Below are positions 1 through 10,400 of a stretch of DNA of 18,459 nt, piece after piece. The stretch is from Hemicentrotus pulcherrimus. Its lineage: Eukaryota > Echinodermata > Echinoidea > Camarodonta > Strongylocentrotidae. Numbering within the stretch: position 1 is the stretch's first letter; every line of letters begins with the position of its first letter. Location of the stretch: positions 9,820 through 28,278 of the forward strand of contig BEXV01002179.1 in assembly GCA_003118195.1 (NCBI GenBank), written 5' to 3'. The translations under genes and the position numbers were made by a program. The notes beneath the pieces were generated by a model. It saw only the letters and a list, made by a program, of their open reading frames with translations, was not told the origin of the DNA and did no database searches.

Positions 1-635
1 AAAAATAGGTGCTCAAGCTTTCCTCTCCCTCTCTCTCTCATGTACAATGTATACAGATGCACTCATCCCTCACACATAAAAACACCCACACATATATATT
101 TGTATATATACACATAAAGCCGAGATAAGAATACCCAACATCTCACATAATACAATGAACTCACCCACTGAGTCTGTCCTTTTGCCAAAGAGTCCTTCTT
201 TGAGAAAAAACAGATGCTCCACCTTTTCTCACTATCTCTCCATACACACACACATGCACCCACAACCCTCCCACAAAAACATTAAAACACAGGAGGGTAA
301 GGCCGGGGAACTCAAAGTCTGACTGACTTTGTACAATGAACTCGCCCCTGAGTCTGTTTCTTTGCCGAAGAGTCCCTTCTCCACCTCATTATAGACGTGA
401 AAAACAGGTGCTCAAATTTTTTCTCACTCTCTCTCACATGTATACAGATGCACTCATCCCCACACATAAAAGCACCACCACAGACACATATTCATACACA
501 CAAAGGCTTGAAAGGAGAACTCAACATTTCACTTCACACAATGAACTCACCCGCTGAGTCTGTCTCTTTGCCAAAGAGTCCCTCTTCCACTTCATGGTAG
601 ACATGGGAAACAGATGCTCCTGAACTGTTCTTAAG
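1..635. repeat. Degenerate tandem repeat of about 200 bp with CT/CA microsatellites
   Basis: A word close to ACAATGAACTCACCC, followed by CTGAGTCTGT, TTTGCC(A/G)AAGAGTCC and then (A)AACAG(A/G)TGCTC, occurs three times, near 152, 334 and 540. Between copies are CTCTCTCTC, a TATACAGATGCACTCATCCC word (about 49 and 431) and CA-rich stretches. The period is about 180-205 bp. No coding potential is credible here. Confidence 0.75.
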
Positions 636-870
636 ACATAGCTTCTTCCACATCTCCTTGCGAACCTGGTAATGATACAAGAGAGGCCCTCTTGATTTGA
701 GAAAAGAAAGGAGCCCATATCTACAATCTAACAATCAAGCAATGCATGTTTTTAGTGAATTATAGCTGAGCAATTCAGTTAAGAACTTCCATATTCCAAG
801 ACATTGAAAGAAGCTGTGACCTAATTGCATTCCTTAAATTCATATTTGAGTTGTTCAATTGTTCTGTGCT
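636..870. other. Unannotated 3' flank
   Basis: AT-rich sequence downstream of the gene. I see no repeat, ORF or RNA gene. Confidence 0.4.
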
Positions 871-876
871 TTTATT
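871..876 (-). terminator. Candidate poly(A) signal AATAAA
   Basis: AATAAA occurs on the minus strand 175 bases past the stop codon of exon 3. A weaker ATTAAA lies closer, at 995-990. No strong GT-rich downstream element is visible, so the true cleavage site is uncertain. Confidence 0.45.
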
Positions 877-1050
877 TTGAAACATCAATCTTAAATCTGC
901 TGAGAACCAGGAGAGTTTCACAATCCTAAAACAAATCTGAAAACATAGCAGATGAATATCACCAGCAGAGTCCTAGAATGGAGATACCTTTTAATATAAT
1001 ATTAAATTAATCCCTTCGGTCAATGGTCTCTCAACAGACTATATCTTGAT

Positions 1051-1454
1051 TTAAGATCTAATCACCTCATGTTCTGTGTCGCTTGCCCATCGTTCCTTGC
1101 GTATGACCTTCTTCAGCCTCTTCAGATCTGACGGGATGTCTTCAGGCGAATGCTGCGGACTCTTAGTACCCTGATCCGGTCGCACTGTCTGCACCAGATC
1201 TGCATCCACCCACAGCATCAGCGATCTCCGCTTGTTCTCATCTGCGCTACCTCCACCCTTGACCCTCCTTTGGACAGCAGAGGGCAGTTCGGATACTTGA
1301 TCTTCTCCTTCAGCTGCATTTGATGTGGCTTGTCCATCAGTGGTTGTTTTGTCATTGGGGTCGCTGATCTGGACAGTTACCGAAACGGTTGGAACATCGA
1401 TCTTGACGACAGGTTCCGTCGATCTTTCCTCAGTGGCAGCATGATTGCTATTTT
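1051..1454 (-). CDS. Coding exon 3 (last): basic C-terminal module, residues 935-1067, stop TAA
   Basis: The acceptor reads CTCTTAATGTTATGTAG at 1455, and the frame is open for 133 codons to TAA at 1053-1051. The first two bases complete the Glu codon begun in exon 2. The exon opens with an acidic, Thr/Val-rich stretch (about 935-990), then becomes basic and more ordered-looking: QRRVKGG near 996, KRRSLMLWVDADL at 1008-1020, and DLKRLKKVIRKERW at about 1043-1056, probably a helix. It ends EHEVIRS. This segment has the best chance of being a folded or conserved domain. Codon use looks genuinely coding, with higher GC than the flanking introns. I do not recognise a family. Assignment to the same gene rests on strand, phase and composition. 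Confidence 0.7.
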
Positions 1455-4400
1455 CTACATAACATTAAGAGATAAACAGGATATTACTAATAATAGTCTC
1501 ATGAATGGGACACTTCCTATTAAACTCATGTTAACACATTTCAAAAAAATAATCTGGCATGAGATTAAATGGTCAAATAAATTTTATAGTTTGAACATTC
1601 ACATACCAGGTAAAATACTCAAAATCCTTTTTGACAGCACAATTTACTGGATAAATGGTCAGCATAAATCATCCACTGGATAGATAATGCCACACCTATA
1701 CTATACAGTACATAAAGTAAAAGCATCTGCCAATCTTGGTGATTCACACAACATTCAATGCAGGGCCTCGTTCTAACTTATTTGAAAAGGAGTTGGGAAT
1801 TATCTTTTTTAGATCCTGTTAAATCATTATGGTTGTTATTTTACCTACATGTAACTGCTAAGAAAGCATAAATGCTTGTAAGTAAGCAACCACATGGCTA
1901 ACGGTTTTAGGTCCTCTCTGAGGGACCTGGTAATGAGGATTAATGCCTTACCAAAGGGCACTAGTGCATCGCCTTGGTTTCGACCCAGGTCACCGGATTA
2001 GGAGACCACTGCTCTACTGACTGAGCTATCAAGGCCTTTTTGTACAAATTTTAAAATTTCAAAATTTTGGCAGTCCTGACTTCTGTTTTAGTTGCCTTTG
2101 TGTCCTTGGCGCAAGTTAGTGTCGTGTCCTGTTTAATGATCTAGAAAAAAATGTATATGACCTTTAATACAAAGTGCAACCCACTTTTGGATATGTCCAC
2201 TGATCACTAACCTAAGGAATTCGCAAATGGCAACCCCTGTAATTGAAATGTTACAGCTGATAAAAGAATATATCAACTGCAAAATGTTGCCCATCAGGAT
2301 TTCTTTCCCTTATTCCTTGACAAAGATAATCAAGGTCTGGAAATCACTTGAAGGATGAGTTGCTTTTGACTTACTGATGAAAAAATTCAACTCCAAGTTA
2401 TTTGTAACGTAATACCTGCCTTTTTTTAGATTAAAAATTACACCTTTCTACTTCAAATAAAACAATATTGGCCTTTCAAAAAGTTTAAATGTACAGAAAG
2501 TCAGAAACAATGTTTTGTGTAGATACATGTACATGCAGGTTTAAATTATATACAATGGACAATATATGAAAATACTTTTTATCAAAGAATGTCACCCATA
2601 AAACAACAATTAGATATGCATGTAAATTACCAATCACAAACTTGCTTACTTACAGATTAGATATAAAGTACAATTACTAGAGACACACTGTATGAAATTT
2701 CTCTTTTATCACATCCCTGCGTGTACATTCGTAAAGGGAAAACTCAAGGGTCAAACAAATAATGAATATCACAGATTGATGTACATGTAGCAGAACTTTA
2801 TGAGCACTAAACCTTACAATTTACACTGTAACTAGATTATACAATAAATATTGTTTGTGTACATTGTGAAAAAAGTTGTAGGAAATATACTCTTAGAATG
2901 TACTCTTCAGCATTTTTAAAGAATACTCCTGTAGTTGAATTACTGCTATAAAACAAAGTCTAATCTTTTCTGTATTGAAAAATATACTATACAATATTTC
3001 AAGCACAATTATTATATCATTCATTTTATTGAATGCATTATCATTTTAAAGGTTCATTTGACAAACACCGAGATTACAAACTGCAAAGCGTGCAAACACG
3101 CTTGATAGATTGGTATAATTTTATTACATCTACATATACAGGTTGTAGCTACTGACACTGCTAGGATAGTATTTTGCATCATATCATGTTAAATATTGAC
3201 TTGTACCTTTAACTGATCTATGAGCCATACGTGACAACATGAATAGCTTACATAATATACTCTTCTATAATATCTTATCTATTATTTGTGCTTACAAAAG
3301 TGGAGAGTACGGAGAGAGAAAGAGAGTCAAATTATTAGTGTGTGGGTGTGGAGGGGTGGGAGAGCGGGAGAGCAGGAGAGAGAAAGAAAGATAGATGAGG
3401 CAGAGGGAGAGAGAGAGAGAGGGAGAGAGACAAGGGGGAGGAAAGAAAGAGGAAATTGTGGGACTTACATCTGAAACTACAGTGTACATGTACATGTAGC
3501 TATTGACCAAAGAAAGGAAAAGACAACAACAAATGCAGAATAATTTTCTTCTAGCAATCTTTTATTTTTTGTTTTTCAATAAATACCTGTTTATATGTTA
3601 TTTATTTTGGTTCTTTGTTTGTGACGCAAGATAATAAGTGCAGATATTGAATAATTAGAGATTTTTAAGACACTGGCATAATTCTGAAATGAAGATTCCG
3701 ATGTAAGAATTCCTCGAAGTTGGAATCTATTTGTCCTAATCTTGATATGATGTGAACATAATGCGCTACGATTCAGTTGGACTTAAAAGTTATGGAGAGC
3801 CATTTGGATCGTTTAACAATGTTAAATCTGAGAAACACGGCCCTACATGTTATCAGTGTCTGTGATACATGTATGGTGCAATATTGAAGCCCTAAAAAAG
3901 TTGCTCTTCAAAATGGTCAAGAAGTGCCTGAGAAAAAGTAAAAATCTTTGAGTGACCGGTTTTACCATACTCATTTTTCCCAATAGACTGTAGTGTTATG
4001 AAAACCGTTAAAAATTTGGTTTTGATTTTCTAATCATAAATATCTTGAAAATCAGACAGGCGATAGGCTTGTAAAAGTTATGGGGTTCCTGGCTGACTTA
4101 TAGGTTTATAATTATCATTGCAGCATGAGCTAAATCTAGAATTTTGTTTCAGAATCTGAGACAAAGTTACCAGATCCCTTTAAAGTTATTCAAATGCGAG
4201 AATTGAAGTATTTTAGACTTTTTATAAATTCCACATCAAGAACGTGAAATCTCCTTGATTACAAAAAACATGAAGGATTAGAATCAACAGCTTTCTATAA
4301 TTTTTAAGTCCAACTTAGAGATAAGTTCAACTTAGGATCTTTGTGAAACACCCCCTGTTTACCACGTAAGCTACTTGCTCTCAGTTTTCTCTTTCCCAAA

Positions 4401-7400
4401 CAACCAGTGGGTTGAGCATACATGTCATCACCTTCCCATAATAAGGATGTATGTGGGAGAAGGGTGGGGGAGGAGTTTGATGGCGGGTTGGACAACACAT
4501 GCTTTAATACTAAAAGAAGATATCAAATACTGGTAACAGGAAAATGATGATGAGCCATTTAATTACATTTTTATTCACTTGAAAGAACTTCCTATTTGAA
4601 ACAAGACGAGGGTTTGGTTAGCCCTAATACAAACACAATTCCCACACTAGGTGGAAGGTTCATTCCGAGGTTGATTTCCTTTACGAAAAAATCTGCTTTC
4701 ATCTTTGACTTACAGTGCATTTCATAGCATAATGCTCAATGGGTTATAAAATGTGTACATCATTTGGTAGCGCTTTAAAGGATCCCGGAGCCTTGGCAAA
4801 AGTAAACACGATACAGACAGTCTGCAGTGTTAATTGGGCAACCCTAATAGAGATGGTGATGACCTCAGCTCTTCAAGTTCAATACAACATGGAAAGGAAC
4901 TTGGTAAACCCGAGGCTGTTAAAATATCAGTACAAACAAGCTTATCGGCAAATGAGCCAGAAGGTGATAGCAGTTATAAGACAGGCTAGCCAATAGAACG
5001 TGGAGGACGTTGGGCCCACAATGCACTTGACCCCTCTCCCCAGCTACAACAATAGACAAACAAATATCCAAAATGAGAGCTTACACATTTTAAAACTTGC
5101 CCATCACTTGTGATTTTGTGTTGCCCCCAATTAAGCAGGGTTATCTATTGCAACCAAGAAAGACAGACAGAATGGCATACAGGCAGAAAGATAAAGACGA
5201 GATAAAGGCATTGACATGAAATTGAGAACAGTAGATCAAAATAAAATGTGAACAAAATTAAATCAGACGGAAATCTAGAAGGAATGATTGAGGGGCATTA
5301 AAGGACAGTAAGAATGTAAGTTTCATAATATAGAGTTAGAATGGACACAGGAATAACACATAACAAAATAGGAGAAATAGAATTATCTAAGAATACTCTG
5401 CATAAATTAGTATGGTAAAGTACTAAATGGTGGGAGAATTTTTTTTCAGGGAAATGATAATGTTGCAGAAAGGAAAAATATGGTAGAGAAAACGATATAC
5501 TCGAGCACCACATAGACAAAGAGAGAATGAGGAGTACGAGTGAAAAAGAACAAACAGATGTCCCCTGAACTGTTCACTGGGGATAGATTTTCATAATCAT
5601 TATTCATCCAAATTTTCTCTCACCTGGCAAACATACTACCGGTACATTTTACAAGTTAAAGTGACTTTGTATTAACATTGCCTCAGATTCAGAAACAAAA
5701 TCCTGGACTTACATGTAGCTCATGCTGCAGTCATAATTTAGAGTAAGTCAGGAATCTCATGACTTTTACAAGCTGATCGCCTGTCGGATTATCAAGATAT
5801 TTATGATACATGTAGGAAATCAAAATTTCATTTTTTGTTTTCCCAGCGGTTTTTATTTAACACAACAGTCTATTACTGAAAATGAGTATAGTAAAACCAG
5901 TCACTCAAAGATTCTCACTTTTTTTGAGGCACTTCATGATCATTTTGGAGCAAATTTTCTTTAGGGCTTCAATATAACACCATATCACAGACACTGCACG
6001 TACATGTACATGTACATGTAGGGCCATCCGGCCATGCATCTCAGATTCAACATTGTTAAACGATGCCTTTAACAACTGGCTTAGACACTGAAGCACCTGA
6101 CTATAATAAATTCATGAACCAGCTTACTCCTATGAATTTGGATGAGTCACCTGCATTTCCAGCATGCCTTCTCATACTGATTACACGCTTCAAACAGCAC
6201 ACATTACATATTTTGCTTTTATCTTTAGACCATTTTAGTATAAGGAATATTGACAGAGATAGATTGGGTTTGCAACCTCAACAGGTGATTCAAATCCCAG
6301 CGTTGTATTAGTGTAGGATATTTGATAAAAAATGCTGCTCTCCCTTATACTGGTGGTAAAGCTATAGCAGAGATGTCAACCTTCATCAACAAAAAAGTAT
6401 TCTTAAGAGCAAAAAGCAGTATTTCTGGACAAAAACAGTATTTTGAAAAAATCTCTCACCTGAAAATATTGCCCAATCGAGCAGCTTAAAAGAACCCGGC
6501 AGTACCACGTTTACATGTATGTACCCGGATCGGAGTGCGACATGCATACAGTACACGTGGGTTGTTCACAATGTGCACAGTTTGAAGACATACTGTAGGT
6601 GCATGGATCAGCCTTATGATGATTAATTAAATTTCACAGTCACACATGTAGAATCCATAGAATTTTCTTGGAAAATGTGAAACCATTTACCCCAATAAGC
6701 CACTTAGAAGATAGCACTTTAATATACAAATTTCAGTCACACATCTATAGGATCCATAGAATTTTCTTGGAAAATGTGAAACCTTTTATCCCAATAAGCC
6801 ACTTCGAAGATAGCACTTGTTCAACCGACCAGGCCCCTAATATCCACAGATCTTTTACACATGGAGGCTTCCCACTTTGCGCATTTGAGATTAATCACTG
6901 CCAAAGTGATGGAGGTGGTTCCTGAATCCATTTTGTTTGCCATCTTGAAAAAAAATACTTACACACTGTACACCTACATGTATGTATCATAGAATGTACC
7001 ACCGGTGCATAAAAGAATAATGCTTACTTAAATTTTGTGAACACATTTCCAGCAGTCCTCTCAATGGGTTTTACAGTTTCCTACAAATTATCTTTATTTG
7101 CCCATGTGCATATAGTATCTTCGAAGTAGATGTACATTATTATGGGTACAAATTTTGAAATCAGTGATTCTGTAAAAAAAGAAAATTATATATTTTGCGA
7201 TAGAGGGCAAAATTCACTCACAAGACCAATTCTGAGCAGAAAATCAATTGCCAATTTTGATTTTGTTTTTTATAAAGAATTAATCATTTTGTTACAGATC
7301 CACTAGTAATACAATTACATGTACTGTAGTACCCCATAGCGAAATCGCATTTAATTTACCAACTAAACGTTCATCAAAAATCTCATTCTATTCTAAATAA

Positions 7401-10400
7401 TTCCACAAGTGATCTTCCAGTTGCTACTTGCAGAAGGGAGTTCATTTACAGATTTTAGTTGAAACCACATGTGGTATTCATAGAAAAAACTTGTTTTTTC
7501 CCCCTGCAAAAGGAATAAAGCACCTTTAATTCATTCACCAGAAAATGACTTTGGATGATGTCATAGCTAGGCTTCTTGCCACAAAAACCTATGACCATGT
7601 ACATGAACATGACTCAACATGTACATGTAAAGGTCTGCTAACCCTTGATATGTTTTGACTTCTTTATCATCTGTTGAAAGCCAAAAGGACCTTAACTCTT
7701 TGTTCAACAGACATGTATCAAAGTCCAATTGGTTCAAATTACGGTGATTCCGAGGCCCACTGGGTCAGGAGTCCACACTGTCCGTTTGGAGCCAGGAGGA
7801 TGCTAACTCAAATCGTTCTCCACTATTAATGCCCTTCTGGCTCCAAAGAGAGATATGTAAACGCAGTTGCTCAACCTTGTTTACAAATACAACTCCTCAC
7901 GTGTATTTTTACAGCCATATCTTTGTGCACGTGTACATTCCATGATTACAGTACAATGTACAGCATAATCATTACAAATGGGGAATCATCATAAAGGGCA
8001 AAGAACAGAATTTTCATCAATACCAACATCAAGTATGATAATACAGTAACAAGAGAGATACCAACGGGTGAAATTGAATTGCAGATTTTTTTTTGTGAGG
8101 AGTTTGCATGTGAAACAAATGCTGCCACAATTGCTCCGACAAGATTTGCTCCACACTTTATCAGTCATATATTTAGGGTTAGGTATAAAGGCATGCAGAC
8201 ATAAAGACACAATGTGTGTCTGTAGAACAAAAGAATCCAGTGTCAAGACATACTTCATCAAAACACGATTCATTTATAATGTACTATATTCATGCACATG
8301 CACTTATTCAAATCAATGAAGGTTTACCATTACCATCATTTTGTTGACTTCCTGGATCCTCGCTATTTGATCCATCTCCTCCTTCATCTTTCCTCTCTCC
8401 ACCATCCTCCAAACCTTTTTCTTTAACCTGAACATCCTCAGGTGAATCTTTTGCGATCTCTTCCCAAAAATCTTCATGTTGGATCATAACAAAACCGGCA
8501 CTGCTGATGGACTCTGAAGCTTTGCCAGGAGCTGGTACTATGTCATGAGGAACTGTGGACTCTGTGTGTTCTTGTTCTGATTGGTGTGTGTGGTCTGTTT
8601 GTGGGTCAGTGTGTCCGAGGACTTGAGTGGTTTTCAGGTCAGTATCAGGAATTTCCTGGACTTCTGCGTCTAAATTTTCCATGGAGGATAGATAGGACAA
8701 AGTTTCTGGAGGGAGCCCGGTCGAGTTTCTAGGACCTGCAGCAACCTCTTGTTCAGTTGGCTCTGATTCTGTTTCTACACTGGTTTTACAGGGATTTACA
8801 GGGATTTCATTTTCATTTTCTGCCGTGTCTACATTCTTTGAGCAACCGTCCATGTTGCGGTCAGCATATGAAAAGCCAAACATTTCAACAGATCCCGACC
8901 TCTTAGCTCTGAACCATGACTGAGACCTGTCTTGACGATGGACACTCTCTCCATCATTTGACCCTTCCCCAATTTTGTTTTCAGGATAGGAGAATCCGAA
9001 CATTTCTACCGAACCAGACCTTGTGGTACCTGCTTGGGGGATAGAAAACCTTTGCACTTGGCCATTTTGTTGTCCTTCACTATCAGGATCTTCGCTTTCC
9101 TCTCTAACATCGCCAATTTTTCTGGCTGGATAAAAAGAGCCAAACATTTCCACTGATCCAGATCTCTTAACCCTTGCCAGAGGCACAGATTTTGGTTGAA
9201 GATTCACACTGTCACTAGCATTAGGAGCTTCACCATTTTTGTTTTCATGGTATGAAAAGTCAAACATTTCTATTGATCCAGACCTTTTGACCCTAGCCCC
9301 AGGAACAACAGTTGGTTTTGGTGCACTCTGTTGATCTTCACTTGTATTTTCGTTATCCATGTACATGAACCCAAACATATCTACAGACCCTGATCTTACA
9401 GTACGTGGTCTAGGAGATGGATCATCTGCAAAGTCTTCTGAAGTAGCTTCTCCAGAATTTTTAGGAGGAATAGGTTCACAGAGTGCAGGTGGAATCTCTT
9501 CTGCAGGTTTGACGTCAGATTCCACAATGGGATACAATGAGACAGCTGAGTTGCCTGCGTTCGTGTCAACAGGTTGCACAGGGGTTGGATACTGATCATC
9601 TTTCTCTTGATCATCACCAACAACTACCTGCTCGCTTGCTCCGGTCTTGTTGGATGGGTAGAAGGACCAAAACATTTCTACAGATCCAGACCTTTTGACA
9701 CGTGCAGAGGGCACTGATTTTGGATCAAGGTCGTTGGTCTTTTGACTATCGACACTGCCTGATCCTTCCCTGGCTTCTTTGGTGCCAGGGTAGAAGGACC
9801 CAAACATTTCTACAGAGCCAGACCTTTTGACCCTTGCCAGGGGAATGGAAAATTGTGGCAGGTCACTACTGTCCCCGTCATTTGAACTGTCCCCATTTTT
9901 GTTTTCAGGGTAAGAAAAGCCAAACATCTCAACCGATCCAGATCTTTTTACTCTTGCTTGAGGGATAGAAAATCGTAGCAAGTTACCACTCTTTGGACTG
10001 TCACTATCGAAAGTGTCATCAACTTCTGGATTTTCCTCACTTTTCTTTTCAGGGTATGAGAATCCAAACATTTGTTCTGATCCCGACCTCTTTACCCTTG
10101 CCCCTGGAACAGAAATGCGCTGCAGATTTCCACTGTTTTCAGCATATGAACCTGCTCCAATTTTGTGAGCTGGATAAAAAGAGCCAAACATTTCTACTGA
10201 TCCTGACCTTTTCACTTTTGCCCTAGGAACATACATCCCTTGAAGACTGCCTTTGTCTTCGGTTTCAGACTCTGCTCCTATTTTGTGAGCAGGGTAGAAA
10301 GCACCAAACATTTCTACAGACCCAGACCTCTTAGTGCGTGCCCTCTTGGGTGGACTGTCGGAAAGTGGGGAGTCTGTGTAACTGCCCCTGTGTGATTCTG

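Noticed and set aside
1330..1683. 117-codon plus-strand ORF
   Set aside because: It is the antisense shadow of coding exon 3 running on into intron sequence.
1965..2036. Functional tRNA gene on the minus strand
   Set aside because: The A box is good, but the anticodon stem does not pair, the T-arm is altered, and a SINE body and tail follow.
3286..3510. ORFs over the GA-rich tract on both strands
   Set aside because: Low-complexity translation of a purine repeat.
4739..4996. 85-codon plus-strand ORF
   Set aside because: No domain, no flanking exon signals, and it is opposite to the host gene inside its intron. Kept only as unexplained sequence.
6260..6310. Second tRNA-like SINE head (GATTCAAATCCC resembles a B box)
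   Set aside because: No convincing A box at the right distance and no body or tail seen.
6668..6925. ORF with a repeated NVKPF-x-PISH peptide
   Set aside because: The peptide repeat is explained by the 99-base DNA duplication in intron sequence.
8878..10329. Multi-copy neuropeptide precursor: most units carry R-V-K-R before SGS, which matches a furin/dibasic cleavage site, with acidic spacers
   Set aside because: The start exon has an in-frame stop just upstream of the ATG and encodes no signal peptide. Copies 7 and 10 lack the KR pair, and there is no second cleavage or amidation site closing each peptide.
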